A stretch of 29,016 nt of DNA from Bacteroidota bacterium (GTDB lineage: Bacteria; Bacteroidota; Bacteroidia; Bacteroidales; Prolixibacteraceae), in the NCBI GenBank assembly GCA_023412195.1, contig JAEYNZ010000081.1, positions 1 to 29,016 on the forward strand, written 5' to 3'. A model generated the notes under the pieces. It searched no databases and had not been told where the DNA came from. It was given only the letters and a program-made list of their open reading frames with translations. Each line of letters opens with the position of its first letter. Position 1 is the first letter of the stretch. This document shows, in pieces, positions 1-6,869 of this stretch. A program made the position numbers and the translations under genes.

Positions 1-476
1 CAGATGCTTATTCCCGGAAAATAGTTGGATGGAGTGTTTCCGATACCATGGAAGCTGACAATGCAGTTATTGCACTGCAGATGGCCCTAAGTCAACTTCC
101 TGCGAATGTAAAGGAACTGTACCATCATTCTGACCGTGGGGTACAGTATTGCAGTCACAAGTATGTCAAGATACTTGAAAAAAACTCCATCCGGATAAGT
201 ATGACCGAACATGGAGATCCGCTGGAGAATGCCGTGGCAGAACGCATAAACGGGATATTGAAAGATGAATGGCTCAAGGACATGAAACAAATGCCTATGT
301 TCATAGTAAAGAAGCAAATGACTGATATTATTGCAATATATAATACACAAAGGCCTCACAGTAGTGTGGATATGCTAACACCTGAGCAGGCTCACAGATT
401 AAGTGGGCACTTAAAAAGACACTGGAAAAATTATTGGAAAGTGAAATCAGCCTCATGTGAATTAGCAACAGAATGA
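1..476 (+). CDS. IS3-family transposase, C-terminal part (5' truncated by window edge)
   Basis: This is the DDE integrase core (rve domain) of an IS3-family transposase, which catalyses cut-and-paste or circle-mediated movement of its element. The frame is open from base 3, where it reads DAYSRKIVGWSVSDTMEAD ahead of the first internal ATG at 48, so that ATG is not the true start and the N-terminus lies outside the window. Visible family hallmarks are HSDRGVQY, carrying the second catalytic Asp, and ENAVAERINGILKDE, carrying the catalytic Glu. The C-terminal YNTQRPHSSVDMLTPEQ block is also typical. No frameshift or stop is seen in the visible part, so the element may be active. The family call is firm; the IS subgroup cannot be judged from this part alone. 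Confidence 0.93.
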   Translation, partial: DAYSRKIVGWSVSDTMEADNAVIALQMALSQLPANVKELYHHSDRGVQYCSHKYVKILEKNSIRISMTEHGDPLENAVAERINGILKDEWLKDMKQMPMFIVKKQMTDIIAIYNTQRPHSSVDMLTPEQAHRLSGHLKRHWKNYWKVKSASCELATE

Positions 477-514
477 CAATGTGATTTGAAAAGAAAATTA
501 TCAGTAATGTGACA
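1..514 (+). mobile_element. Right part of an IS3-family insertion sequence
   Basis: The transposase stops at 476. IS3-family elements normally end within a few tens of bases of the transposase stop, with a terminus finishing in CA. The tract CAGTAATGTGACA (502-514) fits such a right end, but the left end lies outside the window, so the inverted repeat and target duplication cannot be confirmed. The exact boundary at 514 is an inference. Confidence 0.55.
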
Positions 515-515
515 T

Positions 516-659
516 ATCAATATCAACAATAAATACAAAGATATTTTTTCCTCAGAACCTGTCAAGGCCAAGACGAGCGGCCTGCCGCAGGCGCAACACA
601 GGCCGGCCTTGACAGAACCAGAGGAAAATAATAAGAGGTATTTATCGGTTGATATTGAT
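516..659. repeat. Long imperfect inverted repeat with ~55-nt arms
   Basis: The left arm (516-569) and the reverse complement of the right arm (605-659) share three matching blocks in the same order: ATCAATATCAAC at the outer end, then ATAAATAC, then TTTTCCTC, and finally CTGTCAAGGCC at the inner end. Two short stretches between the blocks are mismatched. The 35-nt centre (570-604) is GC-rich and contains the small palindrome CCTGC-c-GCAGG (581-591). The structure resembles a REP/BIME-like or MITE-like element. Its nature is not known; copy number elsewhere in the genome would decide. Confidence 0.75.
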
Positions 660-800
660 CCGATGAAAGTGACATTTATTACTTTTAAACCTTTTCTTTT
701 GTAAAGAAATTTTAGGACGGGTCAAGCTGATCCCTACAGATGCTTTAAGTCTACAAAGACCTTAAACCGCTGGCAGCGGTTAATCAGGGTGAGGTAAGAA

Positions 801-831
801 AAAAAACCATCCCTTAAAAGGAATGGCTTTG
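801..831 (-). terminator. Rho-independent terminator of the groES operon
   Basis: Read on the minus strand, the sequence forms the stem CCATTCCTT / AAGGGATGG with one mismatch, followed by a run of eight T. It lies about 60 nt downstream of the groES stop and is oriented to end the leftward operon. Confidence 0.8.
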
Positions 832-890
832 TTTATTCGATTTTTTTATAATGTTTCTGGCAGAATGGGTAAAATCCAGAGCAGTAGCCT

Positions 891-1178
891 TTAAATAGAT
901 TCAGTTTCTACAACTTTCGACAAGATGTCGGCATAGGGAACAACCAGGTAGGTTTTTCCTTCAAATTCCACTTCAGTGCCTGAATACTTTTTGTAGAGAA
1001 CCTGATCGCCGGGTGCAATTTCTACGTTTTCGATGTTTCCAGTTGCAATAACTTTGGCAACTTCCTGCTTTTCCTTAGCGGATTCAGGAATGATAATTCC
1101 ACTGGCGGTTTTTTGTTCTGCCTTGTCTTCAGACAACTCCAGCAGGACATTCTGATTAATTGGCTGTAACTCTTTCAT
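891..1178 (-). CDS. groES: GroES co-chaperonin (Cpn10)
   Basis: This 95-residue protein matches the GroES family over its whole length. GroES forms the heptameric lid of the GroEL folding chamber in the cytoplasm. The N-terminal PINQNVLLELSEDKAEQKTASGIIIPESAKEK contains the flexible mobile loop with its hydrophobic III tripeptide, which docks on GroEL. GDQVLYKKYSGTEVEFEGKTYLVV and the terminal DILSKVV are the usual core and end. No groEL follows it; only a terminator lies downstream. It is the last gene of a leftward operon behind two thioredoxin-fold genes (28 nt gap to the lipoprotein gene). It is therefore probably a second, stress- or redox-linked GroES, or simply a separated copy. The family call is secure and the special role is inferred. 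Confidence 0.93.
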   Translation of the reverse strand: MKELQPINQNVLLELSEDKAEQKTASGIIIPESAKEKQEVAKVIATGNIENVEIAPGDQVLYKKYSGTEVEFEGKTYLVVPYADILSKVVETESI

Positions 1179-1206
1179 TTTTTTCCACTCTTTTTAACGT
1201 TAAACA

Positions 1207-1719
1207 CTAATTTACTGATAGTAAATATTTATCAATATTATCCTTGAACATCTTTTTTGTGTCATCCTTTGAACGGGCTATTCCTGACATCATTACAGGT
1301 TTTCCTTCGGTGGGAATATAAAGAAATGCAGGTATGCCCCGGATGCCAAAAACAGCTGCCAGTTCTTTTTCAACTTCTGTATCAATTTTATATACATAAA
1401 TGTCATCTGAGTACTCATGTGAAATTTCCTCAAGGATCGGAGATGCAATTTTACACGGGCCACACCAGTCGGCATAAAAATCGATCAATGCAGGCTTGTC
1501 ACCCTTGTACACCCATTCTTCAGGTGATTTTTCATAATCCCAGACTTTGTCGAGGAAAACACTTTTTGTAAGTTTAATGGAACCACCATCTGTTTTTTCA
1601 GCCACCTGGTGGAAAGTCACTGTGTTATTTTTTGCCTCACTTGTGTTTTTACCATTGGTTTGTCCACAACTCTGCAATGCAAAAACTGCAAGGACAATCA
1701 TAAATAAGAATTTTTTCAT
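1207..1719 (-). CDS. Thioredoxin-like lipoprotein with WCGPC active site
   Basis: This 170-residue protein starts with a lipoprotein signal peptide (MKKFLFMIVLAVFALQSC, lipid-modified Cys at 18), placing it in the periplasm or on a membrane facing it. From about residue 50 it has a thioredoxin fold. DFYADWCGPCK carries redox cysteines C86 and C89, and GIRGIPAF supplies the cis-proline (P130). The classic WCGPC motif suggests a thiol-disulfide reductant or oxidoreductase for exported proteins; the partner is not identifiable here. It sits between the Trx-Grx fusion (15 nt upstream) and groES in one leftward transcription unit. The poorly conserved segment 19-50 is probably a linker from the lipid anchor. 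The fold and site are clear, the substrate is unknown. Confidence 0.9.
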   Translation of the reverse strand: MKKFLFMIVLAVFALQSCGQTNGKNTSEAKNNTVTFHQVAEKTDGGSIKLTKSVFLDKVWDYEKSPEEWVYKGDKPALIDFYADWCGPCKIASPILEEISHEYSDDIYVYKIDTEVEKELAAVFGIRGIPAFLYIPTEGKPVMMSGIARSKDDTKKMFKDNIDKYLLSVN

Positions 1720-1734
1720 TTTTTTATTCTGTTT

Positions 1735-2313
1735 TTAATTAATTCCAAGTAACAAATTTATTCTTGTTTTGTCGAATCCAACTATGATTTCTCCATTTAT
1801 ATCCGTTTGGGGTACACCACGCTGCCCGCTTCTTCTGACCATTTCTTCCGCAGCCTTATGGTCACGGCTAACATCCACCTCCCGGTACCTGATTCCATTT
1901 TCCTGTAAATGACGCTTGATGGTGGTGCACCATGAACAGGCTGGGGTGGTAAAAACCGTTACATTCTTTTGAACATTGTTATCTGTATTGGAGGTAACTT
2001 TTGTTGCCGGCTTCGCAAAAATCACATGAAACTGTTCCGGCTGATGGCAGCCTTTAACCACCCTTTTCATCTGCCCCTTTTCAAATTGAAGAAGAGAAGG
2101 TACACTGGTGATTTCATAAAATTGATGAATGTCTTTGACTTCATTTACATCGGCAATAAAAAGATCAGTAATTTTAACTTTCTCCTCCGCTTTCAGGAGG
2201 TTTTCCAGTGCGCAGTCACTTTGGGCCGAACCTTTTTTGTAAAGCAGCAACCATGCATTTTCTTTGTTTGCCGTTTCCTGCTGCAGTTTTATTAGTGATT
2301 CAATATTCTTCAT
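1735..2313 (-). CDS. Thioredoxin-like / glutaredoxin-like two-domain fusion
   Basis: This 192-residue cytoplasmic protein (no signal peptide) has two thioredoxin-fold halves. Residues 1-100 resemble thioredoxin, with the strand WLLLYKKG, one lone cysteine (C34) where CxxC would be, and the cis-proline segment ITSVPSLLQFEKG. Residues 117-192 are a glutaredoxin/NrdH-like domain: VTVFTTPACSWC (C126, C129), then REVDVSRD, and RGVPQTDINGEIIVGFD with cis-Pro168. The first half may therefore bind partners or act as a monothiol domain, while the second does dithiol chemistry. It is the first gene of the operon that also encodes the thioredoxin lipoprotein and GroES. Substrate and electron donor are not known. 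The domain assignment is strong for the C-terminal half and moderate for the N-terminal half. Confidence 0.8.
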   Translation of the reverse strand: MKNIESLIKLQQETANKENAWLLLYKKGSAQSDCALENLLKAEEKVKITDLFIADVNEVKDIHQFYEITSVPSLLQFEKGQMKRVVKGCHQPEQFHVIFAKPATKVTSNTDNNVQKNVTVFTTPACSWCTTIKRHLQENGIRYREVDVSRDHKAAEEMVRRSGQRGVPQTDINGEIIVGFDKTRINLLLGIN

Positions 2314-2369
2314 CCTGGGTACAGTTAAAAGTTTTTCCTTTTTATAACGTTGTTGATTTTATTTGGTTT

Positions 2370-2377
2370 CAAAAGTA
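2370..2377 (-). promoter_or_regulatory. Candidate -7 box of the Trx-Grx/Trx/groES operon
   Basis: On the minus strand this reads TACTTTTG, an exact match to the Bacteroidota -7 consensus TAnnTTTG, about 57 nt before the first start codon of the operon. No TTG was found at the expected -33 distance, so the call rests on the -7 box alone. Confidence 0.45.
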
Positions 2378-2531
2378 TATAAATATTTAGATATATGATG
2401 AGTCTGAACCCAATCTTCATGCCATTTAATTCAGCTGTCTATTTGCCGCTAATTTTTTTTCAATAAACGCAACCTTCGCAATCAACCTGACATCTTAACA
2501 ATGTAAACAATTAAATAAGGAGAATCAAATC

Positions 2532-3266
2532 ATGAAGAAGTTTGTTTTTTTGCTTTTAGCCGGATTAAGTTTTATGGTTACCGGCTGTTTATTTGAGGAT
2601 GATGAAGGTTATTCCCTTGACAAGATGTGGCTGGGCTTTGGTATGGTTGAGCAGGTAAATTCAGACCCGTTGGAATACCGCATAACGATGGACAATGGTG
2701 ATGTGCTTCTTCCGGTTGTTGCAGGATATGGCCGTCCGTGGTATTATATGGGGACGAATGATCCGAACTCACGACTTAAAACCGGTGACCGCATTTTGGT
2801 GAATTATACCATTTTAGGAGATCATTCAGGGGATAACGATGATGTCAGCCAATATTATATCAGGGTAAATTCTGTCAAGAAGATTCTTCTGAAGCAGATC
2901 GTTGACATTACACCTGAAAATGAAGACAGCATTGGAAATGATCCGCTGGTGGTTAAAAAGGCATGGATGAAGGATGGATTACTGAATTTTGAAATCAAGT
3001 ACTGGGGCCGGTATGAGGTTCATTATATCAACCTTGTGAAGGAACCGGGCGAATTAACACCTGCAAGCCAGCCTGTTCAACTTGAACTGAGGCACAATGA
3101 CAACGGTGATCTGCAGGACATCCCATATTCAGCCCATGTATCGTTTAATATGGAAAACATCATGATCCAGGGGCTCGATTCGGTCCGGTTCAGGGTTACT
3201 GCCACAGATTATGAAGGTGATTTATTTGAGTATGAAGGGACCTACCACTATGGTGGTGGCAACTGA
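2532..3266 (+). CDS. NigD-like lipoprotein
   Basis: This 244-residue protein has a lipoprotein signal peptide (MKKFVFLLLAGLSFMVTGC, Cys at 19) and the layout of the NigD-like family of Bacteroidales. An N-terminal OB-like domain (about 35-120) contains YRITMDNGDVLLPV and the RLKTGDRILVNYTIL element. A C-terminal beta-sandwich (about 130-240) contains VRFRVTATDYEG. Function is unknown for the family; the name comes from a bacteriocin-linked operon, but none of those partner genes is here. The gene stands alone: divergent from the redox operon on the left and closed by a strong terminator on the right, so it is likely monocistronic. A purine-rich AAGGAGAAT ribosome-binding site lies before the ATG. 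Similarity is judged from sequence pattern, not from a search. Confidence 0.78.
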   Translation: MKKFVFLLLAGLSFMVTGCLFEDDEGYSLDKMWLGFGMVEQVNSDPLEYRITMDNGDVLLPVVAGYGRPWYYMGTNDPNSRLKTGDRILVNYTILGDHSGDNDDVSQYYIRVNSVKKILLKQIVDITPENEDSIGNDPLVVKKAWMKDGLLNFEIKYWGRYEVHYINLVKEPGELTPASQPVQLELRHNDNGDLQDIPYSAHVSFNMENIMIQGLDSVRFRVTATDYEGDLFEYEGTYHYGGGN

Positions 3267-3287
3267 TTTTTTAACAATTTCTGAGAT

Positions 3288-3321
3288 AAAAAGCGTCTTA
3301 TTCATTAAGGCGCTTTTTTTT
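3288..3321 (+). terminator. Terminator of the NigD-like gene
   Basis: The hairpin AAAGCGTCTTA / TAAGGCGCTTT, with one G-T pair and loop TTCAT, is followed by a run of eight T. It lies about 22 nt after the stop codon and isolates this gene from the downstream antiporter. Confidence 0.85.
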
Positions 3322-3384
3322 GATCTTCAGGCAACTTCATTCTATGAAAAATGAATTATCTTGACATATCGCTAAAATGGAAAG

Positions 3385-5358
3385 ATGGAGTTGACAATTT
3401 TACGGGACATTGTAGTCATTTTTGCCCTTTCAACTTTTGTAAACCTTATTTTTAACAGGATTAAAATACCCACAGTTGTGGGATACCTGATTACAGGAAT
3501 GGTTGCAGGCCCTTATTTGCTGGCTCTTGTTCATGATGAAGAAAACATTAAAGTGCTGGCTGAAGTCGGAGTTATATTCCTTCTTTTTACACTGGGAATA
3601 GAACTTTCGCTTAAACAACTTGTGAAAATAAGGAAGACTGTTTTCCTGGGGGGCTTTCTCCAGGTGTTTATCACTGCCGGAGTTTTTTACCTCCTGTCGG
3701 TTGTAAACAATATGGGCTGGAGGAGCAGTATCATCATTGGATTTCTTGCAGCAATCAGCAGCACTACGCTCATACTGAAAGTTTTACAGGAAAGATCAGA
3801 GGTTAGTTCAAATTATGGACAGACAGTATTGGGGGTAAGTATATTTCAGGATATGCTGCTGGTGCCGTTGTTACTTTTTGCAAGTCTTCTTGGTAATCCC
3901 GACATTGAACTTGGGAATGAACTCCTGCTTCTCCTTTTAAAAGCTTCGGGTATCATTGCATTTGTTTATGCCGGAAACCGCTGGCTGATCCCCTGGATTT
4001 TACATTTTGTTGCAATGACAAGAAATCAGGAACTGTTCATCATGACCATCATGCTGATATGTTTTGGAGTTGCCCTGCTTACATATGCCATGGGGATGTC
4101 ACTTGCCTTTGGAGCCTTTTTGGCCGGTCTCATGATTTCTGATTCTAAATACAGCCATAACACCTTTGGGAATTTCATTCCCTTCAAAGATATTTTTGTC
4201 AGTTTCTTTTTTGTTTCCATAGGCATGCTTTTGAATTTATCGTTTGTAGCAGAGAATCCTATGCTGGTTGGAGTGAGTGTCCTTCTTATATTTTTTCTGA
4301 AGTTCATTATTGCTGCCGGAACAGGATTTATTCTTGGGCATACCTTTCGGGGGATCATCATCATTGGGATTGCCCTGAGCCAGGTGGGGGAATTTTCGTT
4401 TATCCTTGCAAGTGCAGGATATGAATTCAATATTCTTTCTTCTCACCAGTACCAGCTTTTTCTGGCTGTCACTGTGATTACCATGGCGATGATGCCATTG
4501 CTGATGAAGGTGTCCATTCCCATGGCAAATTGGTTTTTAAAGTTTCCGTTACCGGATTTTCTGGTGAAAGGTATTTTCCCTCTTAAAGAAGCTGACATTC
4601 CTCCCTATCAGAACCATCTGGTTATTATAGGGAAAGATTCCTCAGCCCTGAAACTTTCTCTTATGGCCAATCATTATAACCTGCAGCATGTTTCCATTGT
4701 TTTTGATCCGGTAATTGCAAGAGAAAAAGTAAATGCCGGCGAGAATGTTGTATATGGAGATGCGGTAAATGATCCCATTTTGGTAAAAGCACATGTCGAT
4801 AAAGCAGATGTTGTAGTCCTTTCAGTTGGAAGCATAATTCCCTCCATGGCTATACTGGAGAGAGTCAAGAATATGAATAGCAGGGCATTCGTAATTGTGC
4901 GGGCTCAGACAGTGGAACATATCCAGCATTTTTATGACTTGGGCGCAGACCAGGTTTACCCCGAGAAGTTAGAAATAGCCATCGATTTCTTTCACCGGAT
5001 ACTGATGAAGAAACTTTACCCTCAGAAGGAGATCAACAGGATGCTTGCGCATATAAGGACCATGAACCTTGGCGACCTCACTGAAAAGGATATGGTTAAT
5101 CAACCTTCCTTATTCGATCAGATGCCCAATGTCAATATTGCAGCTGTTTCGGTTGAAAGTGCATCTTTTGCTGCAGGCAAAACCCTTGTTGATCTTGATC
5201 TCAGAAAGAAGACCGGGGTAACTTTGCTGGCTGTAAAAAGGGAAGATTATATGATAGACCACCCCACCTTAAAGATGAAATTTCAGGAGGGAGATATTGT
5301 TTATCTGTTAGGCAATCCGGAACAGGTTAATTTGGCATCCGAACTTTTTTCGGCTTAG
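3385..5358 (+). CDS. CPA2-family cation:proton antiporter with RCK domains
   Basis: This 657-residue inner-membrane protein has about 12-13 hydrophobic segments (residues 1-390) of the Na+/H+ or K+/H+ exchanger family CPA2 (Kef/YbaL type). Diagnostic parts are LLFTLGIELSLKQL, SIFQDMLLVP (candidate ion-binding Asp156), FFFVSIGM and SQVGEFSFILA. A cytoplasmic RCK/TrkA-N domain follows (about 409-530), then a TrkA-C domain (about 575-657). The usual nucleotide-binding GxGxxG is replaced by IIGKDSSALK (414-423), so NAD(H) or glutathione-adduct gating of the classic kind is doubtful. The protein is expected to exchange K+ or Na+ for H+; the ion cannot be read from sequence. Its stop codon is interlocked with that of the convergent DUF2851 gene. 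Confidence 0.92.
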   Translation: MELTILRDIVVIFALSTFVNLIFNRIKIPTVVGYLITGMVAGPYLLALVHDEENIKVLAEVGVIFLLFTLGIELSLKQLVKIRKTVFLGGFLQVFITAGVFYLLSVVNNMGWRSSIIIGFLAAISSTTLILKVLQERSEVSSNYGQTVLGVSIFQDMLLVPLLLFASLLGNPDIELGNELLLLLLKASGIIAFVYAGNRWLIPWILHFVAMTRNQELFIMTIMLICFGVALLTYAMGMSLAFGAFLAGLMISDSKYSHNTFGNFIPFKDIFVSFFFVSIGMLLNLSFVAENPMLVGVSVLLIFFLKFIIAAGTGFILGHTFRGIIIIGIALSQVGEFSFILASAGYEFNILSSHQYQLFLAVTVITMAMMPLLMKVSIPMANWFLKFPLPDFLVKGIFPLKEADIPPYQNHLVIIGKDSSALKLSLMANHYNLQHVSIVFDPVIAREKVNAGENVVYGDAVNDPILVKAHVDKADVVVLSVGSIIPSMAILERVKNMNSRAFVIVRAQTVEHIQHFYDLGADQVYPEKLEIAIDFFHRILMKKLYPQKEINRMLAHIRTMNLGDLTEKDMVNQPSLFDQMPNVNIAAVSVESASFAAGKTLVDLDLRKKTGVTLLAVKREDYMIDHPTLKMKFQEGDIVYLLGNPEQVNLASELFSA

Positions 5359-6668
5359 GAATCTGATACGGCAGAAGGCATCAGCCTTACAAGTTTATTC
5401 CCGATGATACAGTTCAGGCATTTTTTCTTGTCGCAGTGCCTTGTTTTTAATTGAAGCAATGCCTGTGATTCAAAGGCAGTTCGTGCCGTAATTCCTGTTT
5501 TCTCCCATTTCCTGATGATTGTGTTATTTTCTGCCGGGAGCTTTTCCAAAAAATCGAGTGCAAGGTTTTTCAGGTACTGTTTGTCTTGTTTTTCACCATA
5601 CACAAAAAGAAAAGGTACTATTACATTGATGATGATTGTATGAATTGAATCTTCGCCAAGATCCTTGCAGTTTATTTTTGTGGAAGGTTTATTGAACCGG
5701 TAATGAGAATCCCAGTATTCTGATGCTTTTATCCGGAACAGAGATTTTATCTGATCAATGTTCTTGCAGTCGAGAATCGCAGAAAACAATCCGTGCGACC
5801 GGTGTATAAGAGCTGCAATCTGTGATATCCGGATTGTAGGAAAATTAACAGGATGCATACGCATAAATTTCCAGAGGTGCGATTCAACCTGCTTTAGCCG
5901 GTACTTTTTATGGAGAAATCCGAACTCTCTTCTCAGGTCCATAAAATAGTTGTCACCGAAAAGTTCTTCATGCAGCAATCCTGAAGCCCCAAACAATAAA
6001 GCTTCAATCTGGAAAAGGCTGTTTCTGTGTTTCGAAAGAACCTGGGCCGGAACTGCCCTGGCAAGGAGTTCGAAAGGTTCTGCATTTACCTTGAAGCCGA
6101 ACATCCGGGCCAGCAGCTGGTAAAAAGTTTCGTTCCAGTTTTGCATATTTTGCTCCAGCCTGGCCATGATACCCTCTGTTTTCTCCTCCAGCCTTTCGAT
6201 CATCAGCCGGTTAAAGCCAAGCTGGATCATGACTGGGTCGATCCGGTTCAACTGGTCATTGCAGGCGATCCATGTGTTGGCTTCGAGAAGCTTACGGTAA
6301 TTACGAGTTAGCTGTTCAGGCCATTTCAGTTCAAGCGTGGTAATTTCGGAATGGTTTTCCCTGAAAACCTGCTTGTCGGCTATTTCAACCACATGAAGAA
6401 TGACATTTTCATACGACTTGTCATTGCTGTGATGATGCTTTTCCCAATCGGAAGCTTTTCTATGAATTTCAACATTTCCTGCCCATAATGTACCATCGGA
6501 TTTAATTTTAGCATTAAAGAAATCAGGTCCTGAATTGGTATTTTTTCTTCCAGTACTTAAAATCTCAATTTGATCGCCTGAGGTTGATATCAGGTTCCCG
6601 GTAAAAAATAACCGGTTTTCCCATATAAAATGCAGGAATTCTTCAGGTACGGTTTTTGGGCCAGCCAT
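5355..6668 (-). CDS. DUF2851 family protein
   Basis: This 437-residue soluble protein belongs to the uncharacterised DUF2851 family of Bacteroidota. The N-terminal third has a dense set of polar conserved-looking residues: NSGPDFFNAKI (D49), WAGNVEIH (E67, H69), SDW followed by HHH (78-80), and a YENVILHVV strand. Spacing and order resemble a PD-(D/E)XK nuclease fold, an inference rather than an established role. The middle is helical. The C-terminus carries the cysteine cluster CDKKKCLNC, which could bind a metal. No signal peptide is seen, so it should be cytoplasmic. It starts with ATG at 6668 and ends with a TAA sharing two bases with the antiporter stop. It looks monocistronic. Confidence 0.82.
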   Translation of the reverse strand: MAGPKTVPEEFLHFIWENRLFFTGNLISTSGDQIEILSTGRKNTNSGPDFFNAKIKSDGTLWAGNVEIHRKASDWEKHHHSNDKSYENVILHVVEIADKQVFRENHSEITTLELKWPEQLTRNYRKLLEANTWIACNDQLNRIDPVMIQLGFNRLMIERLEEKTEGIMARLEQNMQNWNETFYQLLARMFGFKVNAEPFELLARAVPAQVLSKHRNSLFQIEALLFGASGLLHEELFGDNYFMDLRREFGFLHKKYRLKQVESHLWKFMRMHPVNFPTIRISQIAALIHRSHGLFSAILDCKNIDQIKSLFRIKASEYWDSHYRFNKPSTKINCKDLGEDSIHTIIINVIVPFLFVYGEKQDKQYLKNLALDFLEKLPAENNTIIRKWEKTGITARTAFESQALLQLKTRHCDKKKCLNCIIGNKLVRLMPSAVSDS

Positions 6669-6758
6669 TTTTTGTGTGTTTTAGTTAAGGAATAAAAATA
6701 ATGAAATTTTTATGACCTCCACATAGTCCGGATTGCATTTAATTACCTGAAGAATAAA

Positions 6759-6770
6759 ATTTCATGAAAT
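6759..6770. repeat. Perfect 12-bp palindrome ATTTCATGAAAT
   Basis: This is a self-complementary dodecamer in the 201-nt gap between the trmH-like gene and the DUF2851 gene, about 90 nt upstream of the DUF2851 start. It could be an operator half-site pair, but AT-rich palindromes of this size also arise by chance. No terminator or gene was seen in the gap. Confidence 0.3.
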
Positions 6771-6869
6771 CAGAGGCAGGTCATTTAAATTACTTATGAC
6801 TGAAATTTAGGGTCCGGCTGGCAAGGGTTTTTACAGAAGACTACCCTGCTTTCCACAATTAAAGGTCAC

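Larger units (their letters stand above)
477..890. other. Non-coding interval with dense secondary structure
   Basis: No convincing gene is present in these 414 bases. In order, the stretch holds the presumed IS right end (to about 514), a long imperfect palindrome (516-659), a 7-bp AT-rich stem TTTCTTT/AAAGAAA (693-709), two adjacent small hairpins (about 743-781, the second being AACCGC-tggca-GCGGTT), and a terminator hairpin for the leftward groES operon (807-829). The GC-rich centre of the palindrome (about 575-608) contrasts with its AT-rich surroundings. Confidence 0.6.

Noticed and set aside
3336..3355. TTCATT/AATGAA hairpin before the antiporter start
   Set aside because: A weak AT-only 6-bp stem with an 8-nt loop, without a T-run or conservation evidence; likely chance.
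4026..4430. 134-codon antisense frame within the antiporter gene
   Set aside because: It is the complement of membrane-segment codons, has no family signature and has no start signals.
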